A stretch of DNA of 64,000 bases from a bacterium MS4. GTDB lineage: Bacteria; Bacillota; Clostridia; Oscillospirales; Acutalibacteraceae. Below are positions 27,989 through 37,074 of this stretch, one piece after another. Where the stretch lies: contig CCFG01000014.1 in assembly GCA_000752215.1 (NCBI GenBank), forward strand, positions 1 to 64,000, in the 5' to 3' direction. The position numbers and the translations under genes were made by a program. Under the pieces are notes generated by a model. That model had not been told where the DNA came from. It saw nothing but the letters and a program-made list of their open reading frames with translations, and made no database searches. Position 1 is the first letter of the stretch, and each line of letters begins with the position of its first letter.

Positions 27989-29108
27989 GGTGAGCACCTC
28001 TCTTTTCAAGCCTGTCGGCAAGTGACGGCACAATTTTCGTCAGAGCCACAAAGAATACGATGGTGCCGATCATGATGTTGATAATCTCCGTCGGCGCTCC
28101 GACATCCTGCTGTACGCTCTGCCCGCCGTAAAGCAGGCCGCCGAACAAAAGCCCGGCAAAGATACAGCCTATCGGAGAGGAACCGGCGATCAGCGCGACG
28201 GACAGGCCGTTGAAGCCGTTGTTTTCAAACGCCGCCATCTGGGAAATTTTGTGCGGCGAGGTCCCCGTAATCGCCAGCGCGCCCGCAAGGCCCGCCAGCG
28301 CCCCCGCAATCAGCATCGCCTGGGTGATGTTGCGGCCCACGTTGATGCCGGCGAATTCCGCGGCGTCGCGGTTAAAGCCGACCGCGCGCAGCTCGTAGCC
28401 CTTTGTGGAGCGGTAAAGCAGCACCCAGATAACGAGGGCCATGACCACGGCGATCAGAATACCGAAATTCACATCGGTTTTCAGCATCATTTCATACAGC
28501 CACTGGTGCGGCTTCAGCGCGGCCATGCCAGCCTTGGAGGTTTTCCAGTTCGGCAGGAGCATGGTGAAGCTCGAGTCGTTCACCGCGAAGGAGCTTGTGG
28601 AATTCGGCTGATGGTAAGCCGCCGTATTGACAATAAAGTTGGAAAGGTAAAGGCCGATCCAGTTCAGCATGATGCTGGTAATGACCTCATGAATGCCGAA
28701 CCGCGCCTTCAGATAGCCGATGATCCCGCCGAAAATTGCTCCGGCAAGCACGCCGGAAAGCACCACAAGCGGAATCTGAATCACGGGGGCAAAGTTAAAC
28801 TTGACGCCGACGCAGACGGCGGCGATGGTCCCCGCTATGTACTGGCCCTCGGCACCGATATTGAACATGCCGGTTTTAAAGGCAAACGCAACGCTCAGTC
28901 CGGTCAATATGATGGGTGTGGCCTTGATAATGACGTTGGAAATGTACTTCGGCTTTGCGAAGATTCCCTGGAACAGCGCCCCGAAGGACTCCCATGGATT
29001 GTAGCCCGCAAAGACGAGCACGACCGCGGCAACCAGAAAACCGAACAGAATCGCAATAAAGGTGGAGGTAATCGGTTTTTTAAGAATTTTGACTGTTGTT
29101 TTCATCAA
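27978..29108 (-). CDS. nupP: nucleoside ABC transporter permease (NupP-like)
   Basis: This 376-aa permease begins MMKTTVKILKKPITSTFIAI and has the pattern AFAFKTGMFNIGAEGQYIAG typical of BMP-family transporters, followed by IINIMIGTIVFFVALTKIV at the C-terminus. It overlaps the ATPase gene by 29 bases at its start and nupQ by 11 bases at its end, so all three are probably translated from one message. Confidence 0.92.
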   Translation of the reverse strand: MMKTTVKILKKPITSTFIAILFGFLVAAVVLVFAGYNPWESFGALFQGIFAKPKYISNVIIKATPIILTGLSVAFAFKTGMFNIGAEGQYIAGTIAAVCVGVKFNFAPVIQIPLVVLSGVLAGAIFGGIIGYLKARFGIHEVITSIMLNWIGLYLSNFIVNTAAYHQPNSTSSFAVNDSSFTMLLPNWKTSKAGMAALKPHQWLYEMMLKTDVNFGILIAVVMALVIWVLLYRSTKGYELRAVGFNRDAAEFAGINVGRNITQAMLIAGALAGLAGALAITGTSPHKISQMAAFENNGFNGLSVALIAGSSPIGCIFAGLLFGGLLYGGQSVQQDVGAPTEIINIMIGTIVFFVALTKIVPSLADRLEKRGAHRVK

Positions 29109-30630
29109 GCTTACCTCCCGCCATCAAAAGTCCTATCGTTTTTTCGTCGACCTCTCCCTGCTTGAAGCTGTCGACAATCGTTCCCGCGTAAATCACGTCG
29201 ATGGTATCCGCGACATTCATGACCTCGTCAAGCTCCAGGGAAATCAGAAGGATTGCCCTGCCCCTGTCCCGTTCGCGTATCAGCGTCTTATGTACGTATT
29301 CAATCGCCCCTACGTCCAGCCCGCGGGTCGGCTGGACAGCGATCAGAAGATCGGGCTCGTTCGATATTTCACGAGCAAGAATGACCTTCTGCTGGTTTCC
29401 CCCCGAAAGCCCGCGTACCGGCTGGCTTTCGCAGTTATCCGGGCGGATATCGTATTCTTTGATCAGGTTCTTCGTGTAGGAAAGGATTTCGCTCCTGTTG
29501 AGCATACCGCTTTTGCTGTACGGCGGACGGCGGTATTTTTCGACCACCATATTTTCCGCCACCGTAAACGGAAGCACCAGTCCACGCTTCTGCCGGTCCT
29601 CATGCACCGTGGAGATTTTATGGTCGATAACGTTGCGCGGCGTTGTGTTCTGGATTTCGGCGCCGTTGATTTTGATGGTGCCGCTCACCGCCCTTGTCAG
29701 GTTGGTGATGGCTTCGACCAGCTCTTTCTGGCCGTTTCCGTCAATGCCCGCCACGCCTACGATTTCGCCTTTGCGCACCTTCAGCGACAGATTTTTGACC
29801 GCCTCCAGCTTCCGTTCGTCCCTGACCGTCAGATTGTCGATTTCAAAGACGACCTCGCCCGGATCTGCCGGAGATTTTTCGACCACAAGCTGGACCGCGT
29901 GGCCGACCATCTTGGTGGCAAGCTCCTCCTGGTCCACATCGGCGACGTTTACTGTGTCGATATACTCGCCGCGGCGGATGATGGTGCAGACGTCCGAGGA
30001 GGCTTTGATCTCCTTTAGCTTATGAGTGATGATGATGATCGTTTTCCCATCCGCTATCAGATTGCGCATGATCTGAATCAGGTCATCGATTTCCTGCGGA
30101 GTAAGGACCGCCGTGGGCTCATCCAGGATGAGCAGGTCGACTCCGCGGTAGAGTGCCTTTAATATTTCAACACGCTGCTGCATACCAACGGAAATATCTT
30201 CGATTTTTTCGTCCGGATCCACTTCCAGCCCGTATTTCTTTACGATTTCAAGAATTTCCTCGCGTGCTTTTTTCATGTTTAATACGCCGAACTGATTGGT
30301 CACTTCGTTGCCCAGAATAATGTTCTGGGTTACGGTGAAATTGTCTACCAGCATAAAGTGCTGATGGACCATGCCGATTCCGTGTTCAATGGCAATATTC
30401 GGGTTTTTGATATTGACCTTTTCCCCATTCAGGAAGATTTCCCCCGCTTCGGCCTGGTACAGGCCGTACAGAACATTCATCAATGTACTTTTTCCGGCGC
30501 CGTTCTCGCCCAATATGGCATGAATCGTACCCTTCTTAACATCGAGACTGACGTCATTCAGAGCGCAAAAGGAGCCGAACATTTTTGTAATACCGTGCAT
30601 CTGCACCGCGTATTCCCGGTTGACTTCCAT
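29080..30630 (-). CDS. nupO: nucleoside ABC transporter ATP-binding protein, two ATPase domains (NupO-like)
   Basis: This 516-aa protein has two ATPase modules. The first has Walker A GENGAGKSTLMNVLYG, SVGMQQRVEILKALYRG and LLILDEPTAVLTPQE. The second (from about residue 265) has the degenerate Walker A GIDGNGQKELVEAI, LSGGNQQKVILAREI and VQPTRGLDVGAI. This is the standard BMP/ribose-type importer layout, powering uptake through NupP and NupQ. A 13-bp hairpin separates it from the binding-protein gene upstream. Confidence 0.94.
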   Translation of the reverse strand: MEVNREYAVQMHGITKMFGSFCALNDVSLDVKKGTIHAILGENGAGKSTLMNVLYGLYQAEAGEIFLNGEKVNIKNPNIAIEHGIGMVHQHFMLVDNFTVTQNIILGNEVTNQFGVLNMKKAREEILEIVKKYGLEVDPDEKIEDISVGMQQRVEILKALYRGVDLLILDEPTAVLTPQEIDDLIQIMRNLIADGKTIIIITHKLKEIKASSDVCTIIRRGEYIDTVNVADVDQEELATKMVGHAVQLVVEKSPADPGEVVFEIDNLTVRDERKLEAVKNLSLKVRKGEIVGVAGIDGNGQKELVEAITNLTRAVSGTIKINGAEIQNTTPRNVIDHKISTVHEDRQKRGLVLPFTVAENMVVEKYRRPPYSKSGMLNRSEILSYTKNLIKEYDIRPDNCESQPVRGLSGGNQQKVILAREISNEPDLLIAVQPTRGLDVGAIEYVHKTLIRERDRGRAILLISLELDEVMNVADTIDVIYAGTIVDSFKQGEVDEKTIGLLMAGGKLDENNSQNS

Positions 30631-30670
30631 TACAACAGACCCCCTGCCCGTTAATCAATTCTTTTTAAGC

Positions 30671-30706
30671 GCAACGGGGCGCAATAACACTTATGCGCCC
30701 CGTTGC
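30671..30706 (-). other. intercistronic hairpin between nupN and nupO
   Basis: A 13-bp perfect stem (30671-30683 with 30694-30706, 10-base loop) lies in the 100-bp gap after the binding-protein gene. There is no T-run directly after it on the minus strand, so it looks like a message-stabilising or partial-stop element. It would favour binding protein over transporter subunits (inference). Confidence 0.7.
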
Positions 30707-30729
30707 CCAAAAGAATAAAAGAGTAATAA

Positions 30730-31809
30730 TTATTTAAGTCCTTTTTCGAACTCTGCGAATTCATCCTTATTCGCCGGAGGAGTGATCGTCTTATCCTTGA
30801 TCTTGCTTTCGAGCGCGATTGCCGCGTTATAGGTGTCGTCGCCCATGAGCTTGTGCTCTTCCGGAATCCCGACAGCATCCTCGGTCAGACCGTAGGTGTA
30901 AGTTTTTCCGCCGATTTCCTTGCCGTCCATAGCTTCCTTGGAAACAAGCTCGACAGCCTGGTTAACCAGCTTCAAAGCAGAGGTAAGAACGTTTTCGGGT
31001 GCAAGATAAGCCTGGTCGCGGTCAACGCCGATCGCGTACTTCTTGGCTTCCTTGGCTGCTTCGATAACGCCGACCCCGACGCCGCCCGCGGCATGGAACA
31101 CAACGTCGCAGCCGTTGGAGAACATCTTTGTCGCAATTGCCTTGCCTTTTGCGGAATCCGTAAAGCTCTCCGCGTACTGAGAGTCAACAGTAATGGTTTT
31201 GCCGAGTTCCTTTGCAGCGTAAGCAACGCCGGCTTTGTAGCCGTACTCAAACTGGTCGATGATGGCGCTGGTCATGCCGCCGACAAAACCGACTTTGTTT
31301 GTCTTTGTTGTTTTGGCCGCAATGTAGCCGACCAGGAAAGAAGGCTCCTGAGCACGGAACATTACGCCGGTTACGTTTGCAGGGGTGGTTTCATATGCAT
31401 TATCGATAATCGCATAGTTGATGTCCGGATTCTGTTTTGCGGAATTGAGGATGGCGTCGGCCATTGCAAAGCCGATGCCCCAGATCAGATTGTTGCCGTC
31501 GTCGGCAGCTTTGTCCAGGTTTGTCGCGTAGTCGGACTCCTGCTTGGATTCAGAATACTTGACTGTGACGCCCGTATCCTTGGAAAGCTTCTGAAGGCCT
31601 TCCCACGCGGACTGGTTGAAGGACTGGTCGTTGACACCGCCGGTATCCGTTACCATGCCGATTTTAAAATCGGTCGCTGCCGCGGATTCCGCCTTGCTTT
31701 CGGCAGCTGAGCTGGCCGCTTCTGAACTGGCTGCCGGTGCGTTGGAAGCGCAGGCGGTCGCAGAAACTGCCATCATAACTGCAAGAAAAAGTGCTACAAT
31801 CTTCTTCAT
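30730..31809 (-). CDS. nupN: nucleoside-binding lipoprotein, BMP family (NupN-like)
   Basis: This 359-aa lipoprotein starts at ATG 31809 behind GGAGG. The signal peptide MKKIVALFLAVMMAVSATAC ends at lipidated Cys20, followed by a Ser/Ala/Glu-rich linker. The BMP domain shows KIGMVTDTGGVNDQSFNQSA, FRAQEPSFLVGYIAA and AIGVDRDQAYLAPENVLTSA. It would sit on the outer face of the membrane and hand nucleosides to NupOPQ. It has its own promoter although deoD is immediately upstream. Confidence 0.95.
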   Translation of the reverse strand: MKKIVALFLAVMMAVSATACASNAPAASSEAASSAAESKAESAAATDFKIGMVTDTGGVNDQSFNQSAWEGLQKLSKDTGVTVKYSESKQESDYATNLDKAADDGNNLIWGIGFAMADAILNSAKQNPDINYAIIDNAYETTPANVTGVMFRAQEPSFLVGYIAAKTTKTNKVGFVGGMTSAIIDQFEYGYKAGVAYAAKELGKTITVDSQYAESFTDSAKGKAIATKMFSNGCDVVFHAAGGVGVGVIEAAKEAKKYAIGVDRDQAYLAPENVLTSALKLVNQAVELVSKEAMDGKEIGGKTYTYGLTEDAVGIPEEHKLMGDDTYNAAIALESKIKDKTITPPANKDEFAEFEKGLK

Positions 31810-31850
31810 TAATTTTTCCTCCTGATTATTTTTTTGGATATATGGAATAC

Positions 31851-31862
31851 CACGTAAACGTG
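31851..31862. promoter_or_regulatory. inverted repeat in the nupN leader
   Basis: CACGT-AA-ACGTG, extended by flanking ATA and TAT half-matches, lies between the -10 box and the start of nupN. It could be an operator. It differs from the LacI-type palindrome at 34898. Confidence 0.4.
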
Positions 31863-31896
31863 ATATTACTCCCATTCTCGTTTCGCGCCGAAAATT

Positions 31897-31925
31897 ATCT
31901 TACTTTATTTTAACGCATTTTGCAA
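31897..31925 (-). promoter_or_regulatory. nupN promoter
   Basis: On the minus strand TTGCAA (31920-31925), a 17-base spacer and TAAGAT (31897-31902). Confidence 0.5.
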
Positions 31926-31942
31926 TCAATTTTTCTATGAAG

Positions 31943-32653
31943 TCAGGCGATTTCCAATGCGATTTCCATCATCTGGGTAAATCCGGTCTGGCGCTCCTGT
32001 GCCGAAAGGGATTCCCCGGTAAACGGGCAGTCGGAGATCGTAAGAAGGCAGAGCGCGTTTTTATTCGCCCTTGCGGCGTTCATATAGAGAGCCGCGGCTT
32101 CCATCTCCACCGCCAGCACGCCCATCTTTTTCCACGAAGCCAGCGCATTTTCGTTGTCGTCGTAGAAGGTATCCGAAGACAGCACATTGCCCACGACCGT
32201 ATGCACGCCCAGTTTTTCCGCAGCGTCAACCGCGTTTCTGAGAAGGCCATAGCTGGCAATGGGCGCAAACGTACCCGGCAGATTGTACTGCGCCGCATAG
32301 TTGGAATTAGTGCAGGCACCCATGCCGACCACGACGTCGCGCACATGCACATTGTCGGCGATCCCGCCGGCGGAACCGATGCGGATGATGTTTTCCACCC
32401 CGTAGAAATTGAAAAGCTCGTAGGTGTAAATCCCCACGGAGGGGATTCCCATTCCTCCGCCCATGACGGACACGCGTTTGCCGCGGTACGTTCCGGTGTA
32501 GCCGAGCATATTGCGCACGGTGTTAAAGCAGACCGGGTCGGTCAGATAGGTTTCGGCGATGAATTTGGCGCGGAGCGGATCGCCCGGCATCAAGACGGTT
32601 TTTGCGATTTCTCCTTCTCTGGCCCCGTTATGGGGCGTTGGTACGTTAGACAT
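31943..32653 (-). CDS. deoD: purine-nucleoside phosphorylase, DeoD type
   Basis: This 236-aa enzyme phosphorolyses purine (deoxy)nucleosides to base and (deoxy)ribose-1-phosphate. The start at 32653 follows AGGAGGAG and gives [49 protein letters not shown] and [11 protein letters not shown] (nucleoside-binding Met-Glu) are the hexameric-PNP signatures. It lies 13 bases after deoB. Confidence 0.95.
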   Translation of the reverse strand: MSNVPTPHNGAREGEIAKTVLMPGDPLRAKFIAETYLTDPVCFNTVRNMLGYTGTYRGKRVSVMGGGMGIPSVGIYTYELFNFYGVENIIRIGSAGGIADNVHVRDVVVGMGACTNSNYAAQYNLPGTFAPIASYGLLRNAVDAAEKLGVHTVVGNVLSSDTFYDDNENALASWKKMGVLAVEMEAAALYMNAARANKNALCLLTISDCPFTGESLSAQERQTGFTQMMEIALEIA

Positions 32654-32666
32654 AGTCTCCTCCTGT

Positions 32667-33836
32667 TCAGTCGACAATATTTTTCAGCCGGGACGTGCCG
32701 GTAATTTCCGGCTTCACCCCGAAATAATCAAGAATCGTGGCCGCGATATCGGCAAAGGTCGGCAGAGTCCCCAGATTGGCACCTGCCTTTACCTGTTTGC
32801 CGTAAATCACCCAAGGCGTGTACTCGCGCGAGTGGTCGGTAGAGGGCGTGATCGGGTCGCAGCCGTGGTCCGCGGTAATCATCAGCAGGTCGTCCTCGCG
32901 AAGGCCCGCCAGAATTTCAGGCAGCTTTTCGTCAAAATAGGTCAAGCCTTTGGCGTAACCGTCCACGTCGTTGCGGTGGCCGTAAAGCATATCGAAATCG
33001 ACCAGATTGATAAAGCACAGGCCGTTGAAGGTTTCCTTTGTCAGCTCGATCGTGCGGTCAATGCCCTCCGCGTTGCCCTTTGTCCTCATAAACCGGGTAA
33101 TCCCCTTGCCGGCGAAAATATCGTTGATCTTGCCGACGGCAATCACGTCATAGCCGCTTTCCTTCAGCTGGTCCAGCATTGTTGTCTTCGGGGGAAGCAG
33201 CGAGAAGTCGTGGCGGTTCGTGGTGCGGGTGTAATCCGGATAGGTCCCGACAAAGGGCCTTGCGATCACCCGGCCGACGCCGTGCTCGCCCGCCAGCAGT
33301 TCCCTTGCGATCTGGCAGTAGCGGTAAAGCTCTTCCACCGGCACGAGCTCTTCATTCGCCGCGATCTGGAATACGCTGTCCGCGGAGGTATAAACGATGA
33401 GCGCGCCCGTTTCGGCATGCTCCCTGCCGTAATCCCGGATGACATCGGTGCCGGAATAGGGCTTGTTGCAGATGACCCTGCGGCCCGTTTTTTCTTCAAA
33501 CGCGCGGATGACCTCCGGCGGAAAGCCGTCCGGATAAGTCGGCAGCGGTTTGGGCGAATTGATTCCCGCAATTTCCCAGTGGCCGATCGTGGTATCCTTG
33601 CCCTTGGAAATCTCCCTCATGCGCGCAACCGCGCCCGCGGGATGCTCCGCCCCCGGGCGGCAGGTGACGCCGTCGATGTTGAAAAGGCCCAGCTTCTGCA
33701 TGTTGGGCATATCAAAATACTTGCTTGTCGCGGCGGCGGCAAGCGTATTGCTCCCTTCGTCGCCGTACTCCGCGGCGTCCGGCTCTTCGCCGATACCGAC
33801 ACTGTCGAGTACAATCAAAAAAACACGTTTATTCAT
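32667..33836 (-). CDS. deoB: phosphopentomutase
   Basis: This 389-aa alkaline-phosphatase-fold enzyme interconverts (deoxy)ribose-1-phosphate and the 5-phosphate, linking both phosphorylases to DeoC. It begins [21 protein letters not shown] with the metal-binding Asp, and has [14 protein letters not shown] with the phosphorylated Thr and [20 protein letters not shown] with the remaining metal ligands. Length is normal. Confidence 0.96.
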   Translation of the reverse strand: MNKRVFLIVLDSVGIGEEPDAAEYGDEGSNTLAAAATSKYFDMPNMQKLGLFNIDGVTCRPGAEHPAGAVARMREISKGKDTTIGHWEIAGINSPKPLPTYPDGFPPEVIRAFEEKTGRRVICNKPYSGTDVIRDYGREHAETGALIVYTSADSVFQIAANEELVPVEELYRYCQIARELLAGEHGVGRVIARPFVGTYPDYTRTTNRHDFSLLPPKTTMLDQLKESGYDVIAVGKINDIFAGKGITRFMRTKGNAEGIDRTIELTKETFNGLCFINLVDFDMLYGHRNDVDGYAKGLTYFDEKLPEILAGLREDDLLMITADHGCDPITPSTDHSREYTPWVIYGKQVKAGANLGTLPTFADIAATILDYFGVKPEITGTSRLKNIVD

Positions 33837-33851
33837 AGTATCCGCCTTTCT

Positions 33852-34847
33852 TCATTTGCGCATTCTTGTCGTCTGCCCCATTTTGAGAGAAACAGGCAAC
33901 ACGTTCTCTCTGGAGCTAAGCTTCCCATTTGCAACCTGATCGATAATCAGTTTTGCCGCAAGCCGCCCGATTTCCTCAATCGGCTGTACGACGGTGGTCA
34001 GCGCAGGCGTCATCAAAGAGCTGAGCTCCACTCCGTCGTATCCCACAATCATGATGTCCTCCGGAACCTTTTTATCCTGCTCGCACAGCACCTTATACAG
34101 GGACAGCGCGGTCATATCGCTCAGGGCCAGAATCCCGTCCACATGCGGAAAGCGTTTCAGAAGCTCGCGCGAGCTTTCGACCGCGTCGAAGCTGTACTGG
34201 CTTTCCATGAACAAAGGCTGAATGCCGTGTTCGTTGCAGACATCCACATAGCCCAGAAAGCGCTGGCTTCCGCTGGAATATTTCTGCGGCCCGCGCATGA
34301 GGACGATATGGCGGCACCCGCACTCGATCAGATGCTCGGTGGCAAGGCGCCCTCCCGAATAATTGTCGGACTGGACCACCGCAGTATAACGGCTGCCTGC
34401 GTCCTTATCCAGAGCGACAACAGGCAGCGGGCAGTTGCGGATTTCTTCGTCCAGATTATCATTATTGGCGGTAATAATAATGCCGTCCGCATTCATGGCG
34501 GTAAGCATATTGATATAGGCGACTTCCTTTTTCGGATTTTCGTCCGAATTGCACAGAATCATCTTATAGCCGTTCTGAAACGCCTCGTCCTCAATCGCCC
34601 GGCCGATCTCGGTCAGGAAAACGTTCAGGATGCTCGGCACAATGTAACCAATGATTTTAGAAGACTTTTTATAGAGCGAACGCGCGATTTCATTTGGTTT
34701 GAAACCGGTTGCATCGATTGCTTCCAAAACGCGTTTTACTTTTTCGTCACTTACCTTTGCCGTCCCGTTGATGACACGAGACACAGTCGCCGACGAAACA
34801 CCGGCTAATCTCGCCACATCACTGATCTGAGCCAAAATCATCACCAT
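33852..34847 (-). CDS. LacI-family transcriptional regulator of nucleoside catabolism
   Basis: This 331-aa repressor has an N-terminal helix-turn-helix (ISDVARLAGVSSATVSRVINGTA) and a hinge helix (KPNEIARSL), then a periplasmic-binding-like effector domain. ATG 34847 is chosen because AGGAAAGCT precedes it; the frame extends upstream without a site. It is first in the deoB-deoD-nup-deoC-cdd-pdp cluster, so a nucleoside or sugar phosphate is the likely effector (inference). A 16-bp perfect palindrome at its own promoter suggests autoregulation. Confidence 0.9.
   Translation of the reverse strand: MVMILAQISDVARLAGVSSATVSRVINGTAKVSDEKVKRVLEAIDATGFKPNEIARSLYKKSSKIIGYIVPSILNVFLTEIGRAIEDEAFQNGYKMILCNSDENPKKEVAYINMLTAMNADGIIITANNDNLDEEIRNCPLPVVALDKDAGSRYTAVVQSDNYSGGRLATEHLIECGCRHIVLMRGPQKYSSGSQRFLGYVDVCNEHGIQPLFMESQYSFDAVESSRELLKRFPHVDGILALSDMTALSLYKVLCEQDKKVPEDIMIVGYDGVELSSLMTPALTTVVQPIEEIGRLAAKLIIDQVANGKLSSRENVLPVSLKMGQTTRMRK
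34699..34714. promoter_or_regulatory. near-copy of the LacI operator inside the regulator gene
   Basis: TTGAAACCGGTTGCAT matches the promoter palindrome at 13 of 16 positions and lies in the codons for the hinge region (TGFKPN). It could be an auxiliary site for looping, or a coincidence of the coding sequence. Confidence 0.25.
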
Positions 34848-34897
34848 AGCTTTCCTGTTAAAAATGCGGTTGAACCGGACCTTGTTCCTTTCCAATT

Positions 34898-34913
34898 TTG
34901 AAACCGGTTTCAA
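34898..34913. promoter_or_regulatory. LacI-family operator
   Basis: TTGAAACCGGTTTCAA is a perfect 16-bp palindrome with the central CG typical of LacI-family sites. It starts about 10 bases downstream of the -10 box, over the predicted transcription start. Confidence 0.75.
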
Positions 34914-34922
34914 GGTATTTCC

Positions 34923-34951
34923 ATTCTACATCAAAGTGATCTGATTGTCAA
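34923..34951 (-). promoter_or_regulatory. promoter of the LacI regulator and nucleoside cluster
   Basis: On the minus strand TTGACA (34946-34951), a 17-base spacer and TAGAAT (34923-34928). Confidence 0.75.
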
Positions 34952-35099
34952 TATTATTTCACACTAACAATGTTTTTTGTTTATAATGACCATCGAACAA
35001 GCTTTTTTATCTTGCGAAAACTGTCTGATTCCTCATAATTATATTACAGCGAGCAAAATAGTTCCAGTACTTTTTGAAATTATTTTCAAAAGAAGGTTT

Positions 35100-36005
35100 T
35101 TACAGTATTTTCTTCTTTTTGAAAAAAAGAATACAGAGGACCACAAAAGCAATTGAAAGACCCGCGGCAAAAACATAGCCGTACGGCCACTGAAGCTCCG
35201 GCATATACTTGAAATTCATGCCGTACCAGCCAACCAGAAGCGTAAGCGGAAGAAAAATAGCGGTAATAACGGTAAACAGCTTCATAATCGCGTTCAGCCC
35301 GATGTCCACCTGCGACTGATACGCCTCGCGCACCTGTGTGATATAGTCGCGCAGGTTGAGGACGCTCCGGTTCAGTCGGTCCACCCGGGCCGTAAACATC
35401 TTGAAATAGCGCAGCGCGCCGGAGGACAGAATCCCGTTGGAGTTTTCCTCGATGCTCTCCGCGACATCCAGCAGCTGCTCATAATATTTTTTATAGAACA
35501 TCAGCCTTTTCCGCATCGCGATGATGTCCTTGATAAAATCCTCGTTCGCGCCCTCCATGACCCGCTCCTCCAGCGCGGAGATTTCCTCTTCCAGCGCTTC
35601 CAGCTCCTCCGAATCATGAATGGTCAGGTTGTTGAAAAATGCGTAAAGAATCCGCGTGATATTCAGGTTGGATGTTTTGCCGCCCGCAAACGCATCCAGC
35701 ACATCCTGTACCGCGCGATTTTCCCTGTTGCCGACAAAGACAATCCGGTCCGGCATGATATACAGCCCGATCCGGTGGGTCAGATATCGTTCGTTGTCGT
35801 TGACGACATTCAGAAGAATAAAGTCATACCCGTCGTACGCTTCCAGCTTGGCGGGTCCCGGGTTCCCGCACTCGTCGAACGTGTGCGGAGCCGCGCAGAA
35901 ATGACCGGCGCGCAACTCCTCCGGCGTACAGACGCAGACGGTATCCGGCGTAAACGGAGTTTCCGCTTCCTCAAGCGTTTCTTTCGTAATCCGATAACAC
36001 TTCAT
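35100..36005 (-). CDS. corA: CorA-family magnesium/metal transporter
   Basis: This 301-aa protein starts at ATG 36005 behind GGGAG. A cytoplasmic helical domain with long coiled-coil helices (about 120-230) leads to two C-terminal membrane helices. The pore signature is in VGWYGMNFKYMPELQWPYGY: GMN is present, and the second helix ends in lysines. CorA pentamers admit Mg2+ or other divalent ions. The sequence fits the CorA-like group; the exact ion is not decided. It is monocistronic. Confidence 0.9.
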   Translation of the reverse strand: MKCYRITKETLEEAETPFTPDTVCVCTPEELRAGHFCAAPHTFDECGNPGPAKLEAYDGYDFILLNVVNDNERYLTHRIGLYIMPDRIVFVGNRENRAVQDVLDAFAGGKTSNLNITRILYAFFNNLTIHDSEELEALEEEISALEERVMEGANEDFIKDIIAMRKRLMFYKKYYEQLLDVAESIEENSNGILSSGALRYFKMFTARVDRLNRSVLNLRDYITQVREAYQSQVDIGLNAIMKLFTVITAIFLPLTLLVGWYGMNFKYMPELQWPYGYVFAAGLSIAFVVLCILFFKKKKIL

Positions 36006-36116
36006 AGCCATACTCCCTATTTTTTCTTTTCCCACTCTTCTGCGGCTGTTTCGCAGCGGCGGGTTTCGATGGAATTAATCCTATTGTAGCAAAATACATT
36101 CCTTATTTCAACGCTA

Positions 36117-36150
36117 AAACACCTGCACGGATTTCTCCGCGCAGGTGTTT
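36117..36150. terminator. terminator of the metNIQ operon
   Basis: AACACCTGC and GCAGGTGTT form the stem (36118-36149) with T-tracts on both sides, just after the metQ stop on the minus strand. Confidence 0.75.
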
Positions 36151-36167
36151 CTTATCATTGCTTTCGC

Positions 36168-37034
36168 TTATTTTACCGGAACAACAGCTCCGCTGAACGT
36201 ATTGGTGATAAAGGTTTTGATTTCCTCGCTCTTGAGCACTTCTACCAGCGCCTTGATGTCCTCGCGGTTTTCGTCGCCCTCGCGGACAGCGATAATGTTG
36301 GCGTATGTGGTCGCCGCAAGGGAGTCATCCGCTTCCACTGCCAACGCGTCGGAAACCTTCAGATTTCCTTCAAGCGCATAGTTGCCGTTGATGACGGCCA
36401 GATCCACGTCGGGCAGGGTACGGACCAGCTGAGCGGCTTCAATTTCCGTAAACTTCAGCTTCTTCGGGTTTTCTGCAATATCCTTCTGCGTAGCGGTGAT
36501 CCCGGCGCCGTCCTTCAGCTTGATCAGTCCCTGATCCTGGAGCAGCAGGAGCGCTCTGGCCTCATTGGAAGTATCGTTCGGAACCGCGATGGTGGCGCCT
36601 TCCTTCAGATCGGCAAGGGCTTTGGTTTTTCCGGCGTAAATGCCGAACGGCTCATAGTGGATGGAGCCCGCGGAAACGATCTTGGTTCCATTTTCCTTGT
36701 TGAATTCATCCAGATACGGCTGATGCTGGAAGTAGTTGGCGTCCAGATCCTTGCTGTCCAGAGCCTTATTGGGCAGAACATAATCGGAGAATTCCTTGAT
36801 CTCAAGCTCGTATCCCTTGTCTTTCAGCAGCTTGGCGGCTTCCTTCAAAATAATCGCGTGCGGTGTCGGGGACGCGCCGATGACAATTTTCTTGGCGGCC
36901 GCCGTGCTTGCCGCTTCGCTGGCGGCAGCAGCCGAGGAAGCGGCCGCAGAGGAAGCAGGTGCGGAAGTCGAGCAGCCGGCAAATACGGAAGCAGAAAGCG
37001 CCGCAATTAAGATCGCTGATAATAACTTTTTCAT
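36168..37034 (-). CDS. metQ: methionine-binding lipoprotein, NlpA/MetQ family
   Basis: This 288-aa lipoprotein captures methionine outside the membrane. The signal peptide MKKLLSAILIAALSASVFAG leads to lipidated Cys21, then an Ala/Ser linker. The mature domain starts KIVIGASPTPHAIILKEAA and has ANYFQHQPYLDEFNKENGT, YEPFGIYAGK and VPNDTSNEARALLLL, all MetQ family stretches. GGAGG precedes ATG 37034. It is third in metN-metI-metQ. Confidence 0.94.
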   Translation of the reverse strand: MKKLLSAILIAALSASVFAGCSTSAPASSAAASSAAAASEAASTAAAKKIVIGASPTPHAIILKEAAKLLKDKGYELEIKEFSDYVLPNKALDSKDLDANYFQHQPYLDEFNKENGTKIVSAGSIHYEPFGIYAGKTKALADLKEGATIAVPNDTSNEARALLLLQDQGLIKLKDGAGITATQKDIAENPKKLKFTEIEAAQLVRTLPDVDLAVINGNYALEGNLKVSDALAVEADDSLAATTYANIIAVREGDENREDIKALVEVLKSEEIKTFITNTFSGAVVPVK

Positions 37035-37074
37035 TAATAAAACCTCCAAAATTCAGATAGAAACCGTTTATCGT

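Noticed and set aside
31851-31862. CcpA cre site before nupN
   Set aside because: The inverted repeat lacks the TG...CA ends of a cre site.
32559-34808. 749-codon plus-strand frame across deoD, deoB and the regulator
   Set aside because: Spans three well-supported genes on the other strand and has no recognisable domains.
36060-36092. Sixth copy of the palindromic repeat
   Set aside because: ATGGAATTAATCCTATTGTAG resembles one arm only; too degenerate to count.
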